Source: Saccopteryx bilineata
Taxonomy: Eukaryota > Chordata > Mammalia > Chiroptera > Emballonuridae
Length of the DNA: 64,000 nucleotides
NCBI RefSeq assembly: GCF_036850765.1
Contig: NC_089490.1
Span: 110,491,074 to 110,555,073, forward strand
Direction: 5' to 3'
A program made the translations under genes and the position numbers. Under the pieces are notes generated by a model, which was given only the letters and a program-made list of their open reading frames with translations, was not told where the DNA came from and made no database searches. Positions 1 to 11,645 of the stretch are shown here, in pieces; positions within the stretch are counted from its first letter, which is position 1; each line of letters begins with the position of its first letter.

Positions 1-769
1 TTCATTCGGCTTTCGGAGCCACTTGATGGTTGCTGTAGAGGACAAAGAGATTTGTCATTAGATAGGAACACGTTACATCTAATTTTTTTTCACCATTTCA
101 AGAGTCATAATAATGATCAAGTGGCAAAATATGCAAGTAATTTTAGTCCAGTTTCCTTCCCTACTGAGTTAGTTTCATCTCTGGTGGAAATAATTGATTG
201 CTTAGATACCAGCCTTTTAAAATGCACAAACATAGTGATTATAAGCAACAGTACAGTATTATAAACTCAAAGTTGTTAAGAGACTAGATCTTACGTGTTC
301 TCAACACAAAAAGTAAATGACAGTTACGTGACATGATGAAGGTGTTAGGCAACACTGCTGTAGGACTCATATTGCAATACATAACTGTATCAAACCGACA
401 TATCGTACCCTCAAACTTGCACAATATATGTTAATCTCATCTCAATTAAAACAAAACTAAACTAGTTTTGTGACATGATAAGACATTAAAATAGACTCAA
501 ATAGTTCATTTAATTGTTCAATATAAGTTTAATACATCACATGAAAAAATAACATTTTAATGCAAGGTCTTTGCAAAGTATTTATTTATCATAAACATAG
601 ACTGCTTTTATATTATAATTTAATTATCATAAAAAATTTCTAATTACTTTGCATATAATGAAAACATGATTGCTTTTCAGATATTTGAGTTCTACTTTTA
701 TGGTCCCTGAATATCTTGCATAAACTTTTACTACTCACCTTGACACCTTATTTCTGACTTATATGTTTT

Positions 770-870
770 CTCTAAGCCTCCCAAGGGCAGAGTTCATATT
801 ATATTTATTTTTGATTACCAGCCTAGTGGTTGGCATCTAGTGTGCACTGAATAAATGGGATAAATAAATG
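770..870 (+). repeat. L2-like 3' end fragment
   Basis: The stretch reads like the 3' end of an old L2/MIR-type element: a GGGCAGAG-type start, then a run resembling TTGGCATCTAGTGTGCACTG and AATAAAT. It is strongly diverged. The flanks at 1-770 and 870-1120 are AT-rich and show no recognisable gene. Confidence 0.4.
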
Positions 871-1120
871 TATTATTGACCAATAAATTAATATAGGAAG
901 ATACTATGGTAAATACAAGACTGAGTTTCAGAAGATGGAATGAAGAATTAAAGAGGGAAGAAGACATCATGTTGCTATACTAGAGAGTTTCTTATTCCAC
1001 AGTGCATATCGCTATATTAGAGAGTTTTTTATTCCACAGTGTAAACAACAATTTGAGGGCTGACACAAGAAAAACAATCTAGCATTCTGTAAAAGTAATT
1101 TATTCTAGTTCTGATATTAC

Positions 1121-1240
1121 CTTTATTTTGTTCAAGAACTTCTTGAATCTGAAGTAAGTTTTCTGTTTTGTTTTGGAAATACTCAACCCATTGATTAAGG
1201 TTCTTCATCTTGATCTCTGATGCCTGAACACTTTGAAAGT
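1121..1240 (-). CDS. Gene C stalk exon (KLR/CLEC-type receptor, partial gene)
   Basis: A 120-bp minus-strand exon with an acceptor ending TTCTTAG just above 1240 and a donor AAAG|GTAATA below 1121. It enters and leaves in phase 1, which matches the transmembrane exon at 2349-2447. The frame starts YFQSVQASEIKMKNL and continues as a polar, heptad-like segment with one N-glycosylation site (NKT), as expected of the extracellular stalk of a type II lectin-like receptor. YFQ aligns with the FFQ and VFQ that open the stalk exons of genes B and A. The lectin-domain exons should lie beyond the left edge of the window. Which family member it is cannot be told from these two exons. Confidence 0.72.
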
Positions 1241-2079
1241 CTAAGAATAAGAATCCCAAATACATATGAAGTACGTCCTCCATTATGAAACAGTACTGTA
1301 TTAGACTATGAAGTTTAAATTTTAGTTTTCTCTTTAATAAATTCCCCTATAAATGTTTTCAAAAACTAGAAAAAAAATTTAGCTAAGTGTATTTTAATTT
1401 ATTCACTATTATTTCTAAAGTCTAGTCTAAATCTGTAATATTCTCATAATTTCTTATGTTTCAAAGTGTTTCTATCATTTAAAAAAATGGTTCATTGCAA
1501 TTAAAACAAACAAAAACAATAACAATTGTCCCAAATCTTTTGTTTTTATGACTGGTTGATTTAATTGGTAGAATTTCACTTCCTAAACAAAAGTCTAAAT
1601 TTTTGAATTTCAAACTAATGTCATCAAAGACAACTTACTATTTTAAAATAACAGATAGCAAATGATTTTAAAAATAAAAGCATTCTATTGATTTAATATA
1701 AGCTGCTGGCCACGTGAATAATTTGAACAAATTGTCAAAGAAGTTTTCTATTTTCAGAGTAAAGACAACAGCAAATTCATTGAGGTAAATTTCTTAGTAA
1801 GTTATAATTTTCAAAATAATCATAATACTTAATCATTACTATCAATATCTTATGGAGTATTGCAATAGTATATCCTCCCTAGAAAAAAATGTACACTTGA
1901 GAGCTCACAAAATTAAATTCATTCATATAGTTAAAAGTTGTGATATTTTCATGCCATTTCTCTTTTTTTATTCAGCATGGCAATAATACATTTACCAAAA
2001 ACTACTATCCGAAAATGGTTTAAAGAAGTATGACAATTTGACAAATAGGCTATTAATTTTCATACCCGCTCCCGATAAT

Positions 2080-2337
2080 TACTATATTTCCCCATGATAA
2101 GATGCTCCCATGTATAAGACACATCTTGATATTGGGGCCCTAAACTAAAAAAAACAACAACAACTGTGTTACATAAAGTTATTGAACTCAAGTTTTATTC
2201 ATCATAAAATTCATACAACTCCACAACAAGTGTGAAAAGCAAGTCAAAATATCTACAAGCACTGTATAAGACGCACTCAGGTTTTAGACTCCAAATTTTT
2301 CGAAAAAGGGTGCATCTTGACATGGGGAAATACAGTA
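2080..2337 (-). mobile_element. Internally deleted pogo/Tigger-like element (MITE)
   Basis: A 258-bp element flanked by TA with terminal inverted repeats: the left end reads TACTATATTTCCCCATG and the right end, reversed, reads TACTGTATTTCCCCATG. Inside, the stretch around 2180-2215 is the reverse complement of the 3' untranslated part of the larger element at 54590-56152 (shared core GATGAATAAAACTTGAGTTC). It is therefore a non-autonomous derivative of that family, in the opposite orientation. It ends 11 bp from the transmembrane exon of gene C. Confidence 0.85.
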
Positions 2338-2348
2338 ATGAAACTTAC

Positions 2349-2447
2349 ACTGATATCCAAGGAATCCACATAACATCAAGAGCAGCAGACTGAAGATTCC
2401 CAGGATCACAAGAGTTATTTCACATAGTGAATAGGGAAAGGTAAAAG
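2349..2447 (-). CDS. Gene C transmembrane exon (KLR/CLEC-type receptor, partial gene)
   Basis: A 99-bp minus-strand exon with a polypyrimidine-rich acceptor (GTTTCTTAG) above 2447 and a consensus donor CAGT|GTAAGT at its 3' end. It is phase 1 on both sides. The frame includes ITLVILGIFSLLLLMLCGFL, a hydrophobic segment without basic residues in its core and with the LxILGI start seen in genes A and B (LILGILC and VIILGIIC). It is the signal-anchor segment of a type II membrane receptor. The lack of an Arg or Lys argues against DAP10/DAP12 pairing, so an inhibitory form is more likely (inference). No convincing cytoplasmic exon was found upstream (higher coordinates). Confidence 0.75.
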
Positions 2448-2639
2448 CTAAGAAACAGAGTGAAAATCAGAGATAGTGTCAGCTCCAGTTATTTGAAAAT
2501 TAATGTCATTATTTTTCACTTATTATTGTTTTTAAAATATCGTCAATTATATGAATGAGAAAATCCAGCATGTGATTTATTATAAACTATTAAGTTGAAT
2601 GAAAAACATAAAAACTATTTAAAAGGAGGTGAGGAAAAG

Positions 2640-3100
2640 AATGAACCTGGCTACTGTCCTACAAGGCCTGCTTATAAGACTGCCTTGGCTGGCATGTGGA
2701 AACTTAGATTTCAGGGGCGTTCCCACAACAATGACCTGGTAAGAGTGGCTCACTGGGCCTAAACTGTTTCTGCAAACCATATATTATACTTTGTGATAAA
2801 CACATGTTTTCATTCTAGATGACTGAAACTTTGTTACATGCCAACCAGGGGCTGCCTAGGTGATCAGCCCCCAGTCAGCACCCTGAACACTGATTCTCCA
2901 GTGAGTTTCCTTGGTGAGCAACATTTGACAGGCATTGCCATAAGTTGTTGTTGAGGAAATTCACATGACCTGTGTGACTCTGCTGGGAGAGGGTCCTTAT
3001 AACTTGAGCCTGGTCTCCCCACAACTTCACTTTCACATACCTTTTCCCTTTGGTAGTTTTGCTTTTGCAATTCTGCTGCCATAAATCTCAGCTTAAGAAA
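2640..3100. repeat. Unassigned old repeat-like sequence, possibly LTR-derived
   Basis: A moderately GC-rich island in AT-rich surroundings, without a coding frame or matched splice sites. Its texture (CAGGGGCGTTCCCACAAC, GCTGGGAGAGGGTCCTTATAA, CTGCTGCCATAAATCTCAG) resembles old mammalian LTR or retroposon consensus sequences, but I cannot name the family. The 72-codon minus-strand ORF in it is not supported as a gene. Confidence 0.25.
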
Positions 3101-3554
3101 ACTGTATGCCCAGTCCTATAGTTCTTTTAGAGAATCATTAAACATGAGTGTGGTCTTGAGGACTTCCCACACAGATAAAAATTTCACATATAGATATTAT
3201 TAAATATCCTTAAACACTAGGTATAAAATTTCAGTTGAGATTACATTATCCTCATTAGTATCATTATATGAGGGAAATACTAAATTATGTGAAATTGATT
3301 CTAGTATTAAGATAGAATTCTTTCTATCCCATAATGTCAGCAATGTGAAACTGAGAGACCCTGCTCTACTAAACAATGTGAAATTTAATTATGATCAAAA
3401 GGTGACAATCATGTAGTAATGTAATTCCTTTTTTTCTTTTTACAATTTTGCTGAAATTTATACCTTCAGTGCCTCTAAGTGTCTCACTTTCACATGAGAA
3501 AACTGGTCCAAATTTGTAAAAATGGCTTCTTCTATCCTTAAATATGCTTCTTAA

Positions 3555-4053
3555 CAGTGGTGGGATTCAACCGGTTATCACCAGTTCAACAGAACCGATA
3601 TTTTTTTGTTGAGTTCGGCAAACCAGTTGTTAAAATGGCACTTGTGATCAGGGTTCTCTCTAAAGTGGGCGCCTGGGCAGCTACCCAATGTGAAAATCAC
3701 AAATTTACATTCCTTTTGTAATGTTCATCTGTGCAACAGCATATTCTAAGCTCCCATAGTAATGTTCAGTCCGTCCACAGGTGAAAAAAACTGCAAGTGA
3801 GGACACCAATGGAGAAGCAATATGGAAATATTTTAAATAAGTTTTATTGTTTTTTTCAGGAATTATTTAATATTTTTATTAATATTTTAAAACTCTTATA
3901 ACAATCTATAGTGTTTTGTGAACCTCTTGTATTGTTCTATTAAGTATTAAGTGCATGAAATAATAAACTACCTTTTGGTATATTGTTTTTTTATATTTAA
4001 AATGGTCATAAAGGCAGAGAGCTGGTTGTTAAATTGTTTGGATCACACTACTG
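3555..4053. mobile_element. hAT-superfamily non-autonomous transposon with 8-bp target duplication
   Basis: The element starts CAGTGGTGGGATTCAA and ends TTTGGATCACACTACTG, which are imperfect inverted repeats. It is bounded on both sides by the identical 8-mer CTTCTTAA (3547-3554 and 4054-4061). An 8-bp duplication with CAG...CTG ends is diagnostic of hAT elements. The interior has no transposase frame, so the copy is non-autonomous. The terminal sequence resembles the OposCharlie3-type hAT family from memory; the name is uncertain. Confidence 0.88.
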
Positions 4054-4829
4054 CTTCTTAATATATATATACAATGATCAAACATCTCTGTGATAAAATG
4101 TTCTTGTTTTACTTCCATACACATTTTGAAAATTTTAACCTCTATATTTTCTCTAAATTTTAAAATATCCAAATAGTAACCACTTGGAGAACAGTAAAAC
4201 CAAGGGATGAGGTACCTTAAGATAACACAGAGAAAATATAAATAATTTTTTTTCTTTCTTAACTTATTTATTCCATATTTAAAGATATGATTACATCAAA
4301 GTAGGTCAGGATTCAGATAAATGAGGGGGTATCAATCATTAATAATTGAACATCACTTATAATGAAAAATATGAAAAAATATTATATGGAAGTATCCTAT
4401 ATCACATTCATGAATGCATCCATTCTAGTAGAATGAAATAAATTGATTTATTGTGTAGCCTTATGATATAATTAACTACCTTTTTACTTGGATAATTAAA
4501 TAGCTATGCATTTTAAAGAGATAATGCTATAAAGAATGAACTAGAAGGAAGATTCTATCTGTTTTGTTGTTTAAGGAAATAAAGAACAAATTGCATACTA
4601 TATTGAACACATTTAATAGCATATAAAAAAAGGAAAACAGGAGGGAAATTAAAAAGGAACAAGAGAAAGAGAAAATGATAAAGAAGAAAAAACAATATGT
4701 GCAAATGTGTTTAACTCATATTAGTATAGAAAATTGTTTATGTCGATGATCATAGGCAAGTGGGACTGTAGAGTAAAAATTGATTTATATTTCCTTCATT
4801 TTATAAGCATATATATATGTATTACAATT

Positions 4830-5192
4830 ATCAGTTTTTATAGAAATTCTAACAGAGATAGGAAGGTAAAAGCAAAAGGAGTGACTCGGCATAAAGAAAA
4901 AATTCATGTTGTAGGAAAACTTTATCACAGAGAATGCTTATAGCAGTACTGTGTCCAAGGACCAGATTACTAGAAAAGATGTGCATCCATAAATGAAGGT
5001 TAGTTAATTTTCTATTAATATAATGAAATACTATATAATCACTATGTTGAAGATTACTTTGTGACATAGATATATGTTCATGTAGACAAATTAATTAAAT
5101 AAAAAGCCTACATCTCACTAAAAAGCTGCACAGTAAAGAAAACCATCAACAAAATAAAAAGCCAACCTATAAAATAAGAAAAAACATTTTAG
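4830..5192 (+). repeat. L1 fragments, ORF2 C-terminal region
   Basis: The sequence resembles L1 ORF2 3' sequence, including a stretch like 'gctgcacagtaaagaaaaccatcaacaaaat', the usual coding text before the ORF2 C-terminus. Many stops are present. From about 5095 it runs into the L1 segment that resumes after the SINE at 5193. Confidence 0.55.
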
Positions 5193-5578
5193 GGCCCTGG
5201 CCAGTTGGCTCATCAGTAGAGCGTCAATCTCATGTGTGGAAGTCCCGGGTCGATTCCCGGCCAGAGCACACAGGAGAAGCACTCTTCTGCTTCTCCACCC
5301 TTCCCCCTCTCCTTTCTCTCTCTCTCTCTCTTTTCACCTCCTGCAGCCAAAACTCCATTGGAGCAAAGTTGACCCAGGCACTGAGGATGGCTCCATGGCC
5401 TCTGCCTCAGGCACTAGAATGGCTCTGGTTGCAGCAGAGCAACGCCCCAAATAAGCAGAGCATCACCCCCTAGTGGGCATGCCAGATGGATCCCAGTCGG
5501 GCACATGCAGGAGTCTGTCTGACTTCCCCAACCCCTGCATCCCCTGCTTCTCACTTTGGAAAAATACAAAGAAAGAAA
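5193..5578 (+). mobile_element. tRNA-derived SINE (Rhin-like, long GC-rich body)
   Basis: A tRNA-like head with A- and B-box sequence (GGCCCTGGCCAGTTGGCTCA and GGTCGATTCCCGGCCAGAGC), a pyrimidine-rich middle, a body containing ATTGGAGCAAAGTTGACCC and GGCTCCATGGCCTCTGCC, and an A-rich tail. It interrupts an L1. The two overlapping plus-strand ORFs here are SINE translation, not genes. Confidence 0.9.
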
Positions 5579-6735
5579 TATTTAAAAAATTATATATCTG
5601 ATAAAAGGTTAATATTCAAAATATAATATTTTTAAAATTCATACAACTCAATAGCAGAAAATATCTGACTAATAAAATGGCAGAAGAACTGAAGAAACAT
5701 TTTTCCAAAGAAAATATACAAATGCCAACAGATACATGAAAAGCTGTTCAACAACTTAATATCAGTTATCAATAAGAAAAAATAAATCAAAAATCACCAT
5801 GACATAGCATCTCACCCTTGTTAGAATGGCTATTAAGAAAAAGCGAAGAGATAACAATAACAGATGTTGACGAGGGCTTGGAGAAAAAGGAACCCTTTTG
5901 CACTGTTAATGGAAATGTAAACTGGTGCAGCCACTGTGGAAAACAATATGGAGATTCCTCAAAAAAATTAAAATTAGAGCTACTATATAATCCAACAATT
6001 CCACTTCTGGGTATATATCCAAAGAAAATGAAAAGAGGATCTCCCATAGACATCTGCAATCTCATGCTCAGGCTGCATTAGTCTCACTAGACAAGAAATA
6101 GAAACAATATTTATATACATTTGTGGGGGGAAGGGAGTGAATGTCACCCACCTTCCAAAAGTATATGTATACATTTATACACATACACACACACACTCAC
6201 ACTCACAATGGAATATTATAAAGTCATTCAAAAGAAGGAAATCTTGGCATTTGTGACAACACAAATGGATCATGAGGGCATTAATGTTAAGTGTAAAATA
6301 AACCAGATAAAGAAAACCAAATACTGCATGGTGTCATTTAAAAAAAAAATATTTTTTTAAAGAAGTCAAATTCATGGAAACAGAGTAGAAAGTGGTTTTC
6401 ATGTGGGAAAGAAAGAGGAAAAGGTTGGTCAAAAGATACCAATTTTCAATTATGAGATGAATAAAGTCTGAGGGTCTATTATACACAAAATAAGGGACTG
6501 CAGTTGATAACATTGTGTTGTGTAATTGAAATTTGCTAAGAAAGTAGAACTTCAGTGTTCTCATTCCCACCCAACCCCTCAAAATATATATAAAGTATGA
6601 TGGAAGCGTTAACCGGTAGATGGGAAGTATCCTTTCAACTTATCCAATAGTCACAATGTAAAAATTTAAATAACTAACCATTTTATTTGTCAAATACACT
6701 TCAATAAAGCTGAATAAATAGAAATGTGTAACTTA
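5579..6735 (+). mobile_element. L1 3' end (ORF2 C-terminus and 3' UTR)
   Basis: It continues the L1 interrupted by the SINE: 'tatctgataaaaggttaatattcaaaatata', then the conserved ORF2 end (a region reading like 'aactggtgcagccactgtggaaaacaatatgg'), then a 3' UTR. In-frame stops and frameshifts break the reverse-transcriptase frame. A short (AC)n run lies near 6180-6205. Confidence 0.85.
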
Positions 6736-7904
6736 AAAATCATACCACCATAGAAAGAAAATGGAATTGTATATTTTTAAAGTGTTGGCAGTAGATGCCA
6801 CTGTGCATGACTACTGCTTATTTTCTTTTTTTTTATTCTAATGCATCATTTAAATTTTTTCAATAAAGAATATGCTTTACATTTGTAAGAATATAGAACA
6901 ACACAAAATACTAAAAATTGTTAAATAAAATAGAAAAATATTATATCTTTTCTTCATCATCTTTCATTTTCATATCAGGCTATTATTTAAATTTTTTTCT
7001 TCTGTTAATGTATTTTTCCTTTTTCATTTAGAAATGATAGACACATAACAAATGTATCCTTGCTTTCTATTTACCTTTCTAAATTTAATAATTGTTACTT
7101 TAAGAATGTCATCACTAATAATCTTTTTGTTCAAACTTTATATGGCCTTATGTCCTACAGTAGAATTCCCTCACTTCAACTTGAAAATCTAAGGTTTTAT
7201 TGACTTAACTGAATTGAAGACTTTACAGTATAATTTTTAAAAATGCCATATTGTTTCAGAAAACCAGTGTTGAAGTCCACATACCTGGAGTTAACAAAGT
7301 TGGATCATCATACAAACTCTGTATATAGCTCTGAGAGATTCATTTTTGTAAGTCAATTGCTATTTGCAGATACTAAATAAGTTTGGTTATATTAAGAAAT
7401 GCAATGATTCTGATTTTCCTCTCTTTACAAGGAACAGTATATAATAAATTAGAGGAATATAATACAAACAACACAGTCTCTGAGGACGCTTTCAACATTT
7501 TATTTACATTTTAACACTGACTTCAATCGCAAAATTGTATGGATGTGCACTTATTTCTTTTTTGTTGGTTTCACTGGAACTTAAAAAGTATGGTTTATTA
7601 AGCAAACTCTGCAAACAAATATTTTTCATTAGTGTTATACATAAAACACTGGAGTTGCTTTAAACAAAAATTTCTGCTTCCTACACACACGTATCAAAAC
7701 AAACCTGAACATATTTTTGAGATTACTATTAGTCAAGGATCATTGCTTAGACATTTTGTCTTAAACAAACAATAGGCCAGATTGACCTGTTGTTTTTCTC
7801 TTGTATTACATTCTTAAGAGATTTATATATAACATATTCCAAAATTATATAATTTATTATTAAAATTCAGGTACTGTAAAATTCTTTCAAAGCAATAATT
7901 TATT

Positions 7905-8350
7905 TTTAATTGAATTTACTGAGGTGACAATGGTTAACATTATTACATGAGATTCAGGTGCCCAATTATACAAGACATTTCTGTAAAGCACATTGTGTGT
8001 TAATCTCCTCAAGTCAAGTCTTCATCCTCGCCATTTTCCTCCCATACCCTCCTCCACTCCCCCCTCCCCCCCCCCGCACACAATCACCACATTGCTATCT
8101 GTGTCCACAAGTTTTTCCTCTTTTCTTCATCCATTTTTCTCTATTCCTCCACCTCCCTCACTCTGCCCCACCAATTAACAGCTGTCAGCTTGCTCTCTAT
8201 ACATACGTCTATCTCTATTTTGGGTGTTAGTTCATTTTGTTCATTAGAGTACACATAAGAGTGAAATCATATGATAATTGTCTTTCTCTGACTAGTTTAT
8301 TTCACTCAGTATAATGCTCTCCCCATATATCCATACCATCCTAAAAGGTA
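7905..8350 (-). mobile_element. L1 3' end, minus strand
   Basis: The reverse complement reads as the L1 3' end: a 'agtgaaataaactagtcagagaaagac' stretch followed by a purine-rich 3' UTR (the C-rich tract at 8040-8085 on the plus strand). The two proline/serine-rich ORFs here come from that C-rich tract. Confidence 0.75.
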
Positions 8351-8699
8351 TTGTGAAATTCTAACTTGAAAAGTAAAACTGTAACTCTGGAGCATAGAAG
8401 TTTTTTCTATTTTTCCTTTTCAATGCCTACCACCACAAGCATCATAGTAATATTGACTAAACATAAAAGCTGCTATGCAATGCAAAACCTGTGTATGCCA
8501 CTTATTTTCAACTAAACATTTGAGATACTAAAATGTGCCACTGAATTGACTTTCTCCACATGTGGGCATAAAAATACAAAATGGATCTGGAGAGAAAGAG
8601 GAGAAAAACAGAATAAGAAACGGATTAAATTTGAATTCCTCTATAGCAAACGTGGAACTTATTATAATTATGCTATACATAATTTCTACTATGCATTTT

Positions 8700-9540
8700 A
8701 AGAACTGAGAAAGAACCAGAAAAGATGTATACTACTGCAATTCAATTTTAAGTTCCAAGCTGCACTCTTCCACAGCAACATTGAAAACAAGCCGATTCTG
8801 GCAGATCCAATTTTGTTGGAGCTCTAAAAAACAGTCTAACATTTTAGAGCAAGCAAGCCAATGCCCAATCATGAGAAAGCCACTCTCAAAGTCAAAGGAA
8901 AGTTTGTACATTTTTACTTGCCCATATTCCTCCCTCTCTAATACAGCAGTGGTCTTGATCTTCAAATGGTGGCAGTCTAATACTAGTTGCATTCCTCAAA
9001 CCAGAGGGAGAAAAACAAACAATATTTACAAATTATCGTCCACAACAGTGCCAACCTGTCTGGAGAATTCATGAAGGAGTGATGCAGAGCATTTATCTCT
9101 GTTCCACTAACTCAGAACTCTGGCAGGGAAAGTAATGGTCAGTGTTTATAAAATCTATAAGGTGGACTAAGACACAAAGAACCCCGAAGCAAGATATTAC
9201 AGGTCAAGATATACAAGAGAATGCCTGAAGCTTGTAGAAAAAGCGAGGGTAAGATTCTATGGAAACTGAAAAGCAGCCATGTGTTTAGAAGTATTTAGAA
9301 AGCGATGTGAATGCTCAGAACAAGACACATTCTTAGCAACAAACCAAAAAGACCTTAAACATTAAACTTAGTCCTATTCCTAGTTCAGAACAATAATTAC
9401 CAAGTATTTAAGGAGTGTCCCAGCACAAAGCCAATCAACAAAGGCTAATGGCTAGTTGGTGTTCTTTTTGATTGTCTTCTGTCTTTCTTGAGTGTGTTGG
9501 TAGGTTTGTGTGTGTGTGTTTTGTCTTGTTTGTTTCTTTA
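8700..9540. other. Unassigned interval without a recognised gene
   Basis: Overlapping 86-97-codon ORFs exist on both strands around 8732-9074, but neither shows a family motif, splice context or start context. The base texture suggests an old, unidentified insertion. I see no function. Confidence 0.3.
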
Positions 9541-9859
9541 GGTCTTGGTATTAAAGAAAATCTTTTCAAAATATTAACTGATACAAACTAAATGAACAGA
9601 GACTAGACTTCAATAACCAGACATGACAAGGAATATTTTTTGCAAAAATAGTTACGAAAATTCACTTAAAAATGGACTATCTTTAATAATATATATGTAA
9701 AAAAAAAAACCTCAACAAACCCTGGGGAATGGAAATAATATGGTTTTTAGATTTGCTACATTGTTATAATCAGATGCTTAGTTTTCAACAACAAAAAAAA
9801 CACAAGGCATACAATGAGACAGGAAAATGGGGCCTTTTAATAGGAACTAAGTTGACAGA

Positions 9860-11645
9860 GAATGTGAGGAAGCCTAGAAATCAGATTTAATAACTAAAGA
9901 TTTTAATACAACTGTCTTAAATATACTCAAGAGAGACAAACAAGAACAACAGTAAAAAAAATAAATAAAAGAAATCAGAAAATTACATATGACAAAATGA
10001 GAATATCAATAAAGAGACAAAAATTATAATAAGAGACCAAACTATAATTCTGGAACTGGAATTCAAATAACTGAAATGGTAAATTCACAGGAAAATTTCA
10101 ACAACACAGATGAACAGGCGTAAGAAATAACTGGTGAACTTAGAAACAGAATTATTGAGTTGTTTTTTTTTCCTGCGGCTGTGGAACAGGCAGTAGGGGA
10201 GAGGTGGTTGGTACATCCTGCTGTGCTCCTGACCATTCTGCTTCAGTGGGCTACGCAGCAGCAGGGAGTGCCTTCCTCATAGGACATCAATGCAAGACTG
10301 AACAAGAAAAATGGTTTCTTCCGTCTCAGCCATGGAATATCAGTTACACAGAAATACCACTTTGGAAACAGTCTACAAGTAAGCCTCAATGAGCTCATAC
10401 AGTCTCAACAGATCACCCCGCAACTTGCCCTTCAAATTCTCTTTCAGTTAAATAAGGTTATAGATACAGTATTGGCTCAGAGGATCAGGAACAGAGCCAA
10501 TTTCAGGGGCTCTCTAAATATGTACAGATTCTGTGGTAATGTGTGGACTTCCGTATTGAATGATGGTAAATTTAGAGAGGTGACAACTTATTAAAGTGGA
10601 TAAGTAAAAATTGTAGAATGTGACGGTAAAACTACTGGCTCTAATACCACAAAATGAATAGAAAAAGATAGTTTTGTTATGCTATTTTCTGTTATTATTC
10701 ATCACTTTTTAAAGAGAAGCATAAGAGAGACATTTTTATTTATTCTAGCATTGCAGAAATGACTACACTGTGCTGTACAGTTAAAGAATCAGGTAGGAAG
10801 AAGCTCATAACTCCTTAGCCTCTTGCATTACCTTTATTATACAGCATGAAGAAAAAGAACATTTTTTAAAAGAGAAATCAAACATCATTGTCCTCCTGAT
10901 AATGTTTTTAATAAACACATATTAAAACTCAAAAAAAACCCAACCCAGAATTATTGAAATTATAAATTGGAGAAATAGAAAAAAATAGTAAAAATAAAAT
11001 AGAACTTGTGGGGTATCATCAAATAGATATAATATGCATTACGAGAGTCTAAGAAGATAAAAGAGAGAAAGCAAAAAAAAACACAGAAAGATAATTTGAA
11101 GACATAATGACTGAAATTTTTCAAATCTGATTAAAATGAAAATCTACAAATTCAAGCTGAATAATATCTAAGTAGGAAAGACTCAGAGAAAGCCATTGAA
11201 ATAAAATTGTTGAAAGGCAAAGACAATGGAGTATCTTGAAGGCACAAGAGGGAAATTATACATCATGCACAAGTGATTCTCAATAAGGTTGTCAGTCAAT
11301 TTATCATCATAAACTTTATGGCCAGAAAGCACTGGGATGACAGATTTAAAGGGCTGATAGAAAACTGTCGATCTAAAAGTATAGATCTGGCATCATTCTC
11401 TTTTAAAAAAAGAGGAAGAAATTTACCCATTCCCAGATTTTAAAAGCTGAGGGTTTGTCAACATAAGCCCTTATACAGAAATGCTAAAGAGTATTCAAAT
11501 GGGAGAATACATTTGCAAATCATGTATCTGCTAAGAGTTTGGCATCCAGAATATATAAGGTACTCTTACAGTTCAACAAAAAGCAGCTCAATTCAAAACT
11601 AAGCAAAGGACTTGAATATACACTACCTAAAGAAGATATACAAAT
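9860..11645 (+). mobile_element. Old L1 fragments, split by the GTF2A2 retrocopy
   Basis: The stretch 'aaaattacatatgacaaaatgagaatatcaataaagaga' through 10158 and from 10946 on resembles L1 ORF1/ORF2 sequence. Around 11500-11645 it matches the ORF2 region 'aatcatgtatctgctaagag...aagcaaaggacttgaatata'. It is heavily mutated. The processed pseudogene at 10159-10945 and a SINE at 11646 interrupt it. Confidence 0.6.
10159..10945 (+). pseudogene. GTF2A2: Processed pseudogene of GTF2A2 (TFIIA gamma subunit)
   Basis: An intronless copy of the mRNA for the small subunit of general transcription factor TFIIA. The coding relic runs from the ATG at 10332 to the TGA at 10655-10657, about the 109-codon family length. 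Recognisable blocks are YQLHRNTTL near the start, then [16 protein letters not shown] and [13 protein letters not shown], and GSNTT at the end. A 1-bp deletion after TTTGG (near 10363) shifts the frame and exposes TAA; a second lesion near 10590 gives further stops, so no full protein can be made. Flanking UTR-like sequence is present and the copy ends in an A-rich tract. The 12-mer CAGAATTATTGA occurs at 10147-10158 and 10946-10957, a target-site duplication of L1-driven retroposition. Confidence 0.93.

Noticed and set aside
2864..3082. 72-codon minus-strand ORF starting MAAELQKQNYQ with a GTATGTG after codon 14
   Set aside because: Looks like part of an old repeat. No ITIM, and the exit phase (0) does not match the phase-1 transmembrane exon of gene C.
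5200..5260. tRNA gene from the A- and B-box sequence
   Set aside because: This is the head of a SINE; the anticodon arm and acceptor stem do not pair properly, and the same sequence recurs with a SINE body at many sites.
7270..7345. Possible minus-strand cytoplasmic exon of gene C (ATG, MNLSELYTEFV, donor CCAG|GTATGT)
   Set aside because: The frame meets two stops (TGATGA) right after the tyrosine motif, and the motif is not a proper ITIM. It is probably chance.
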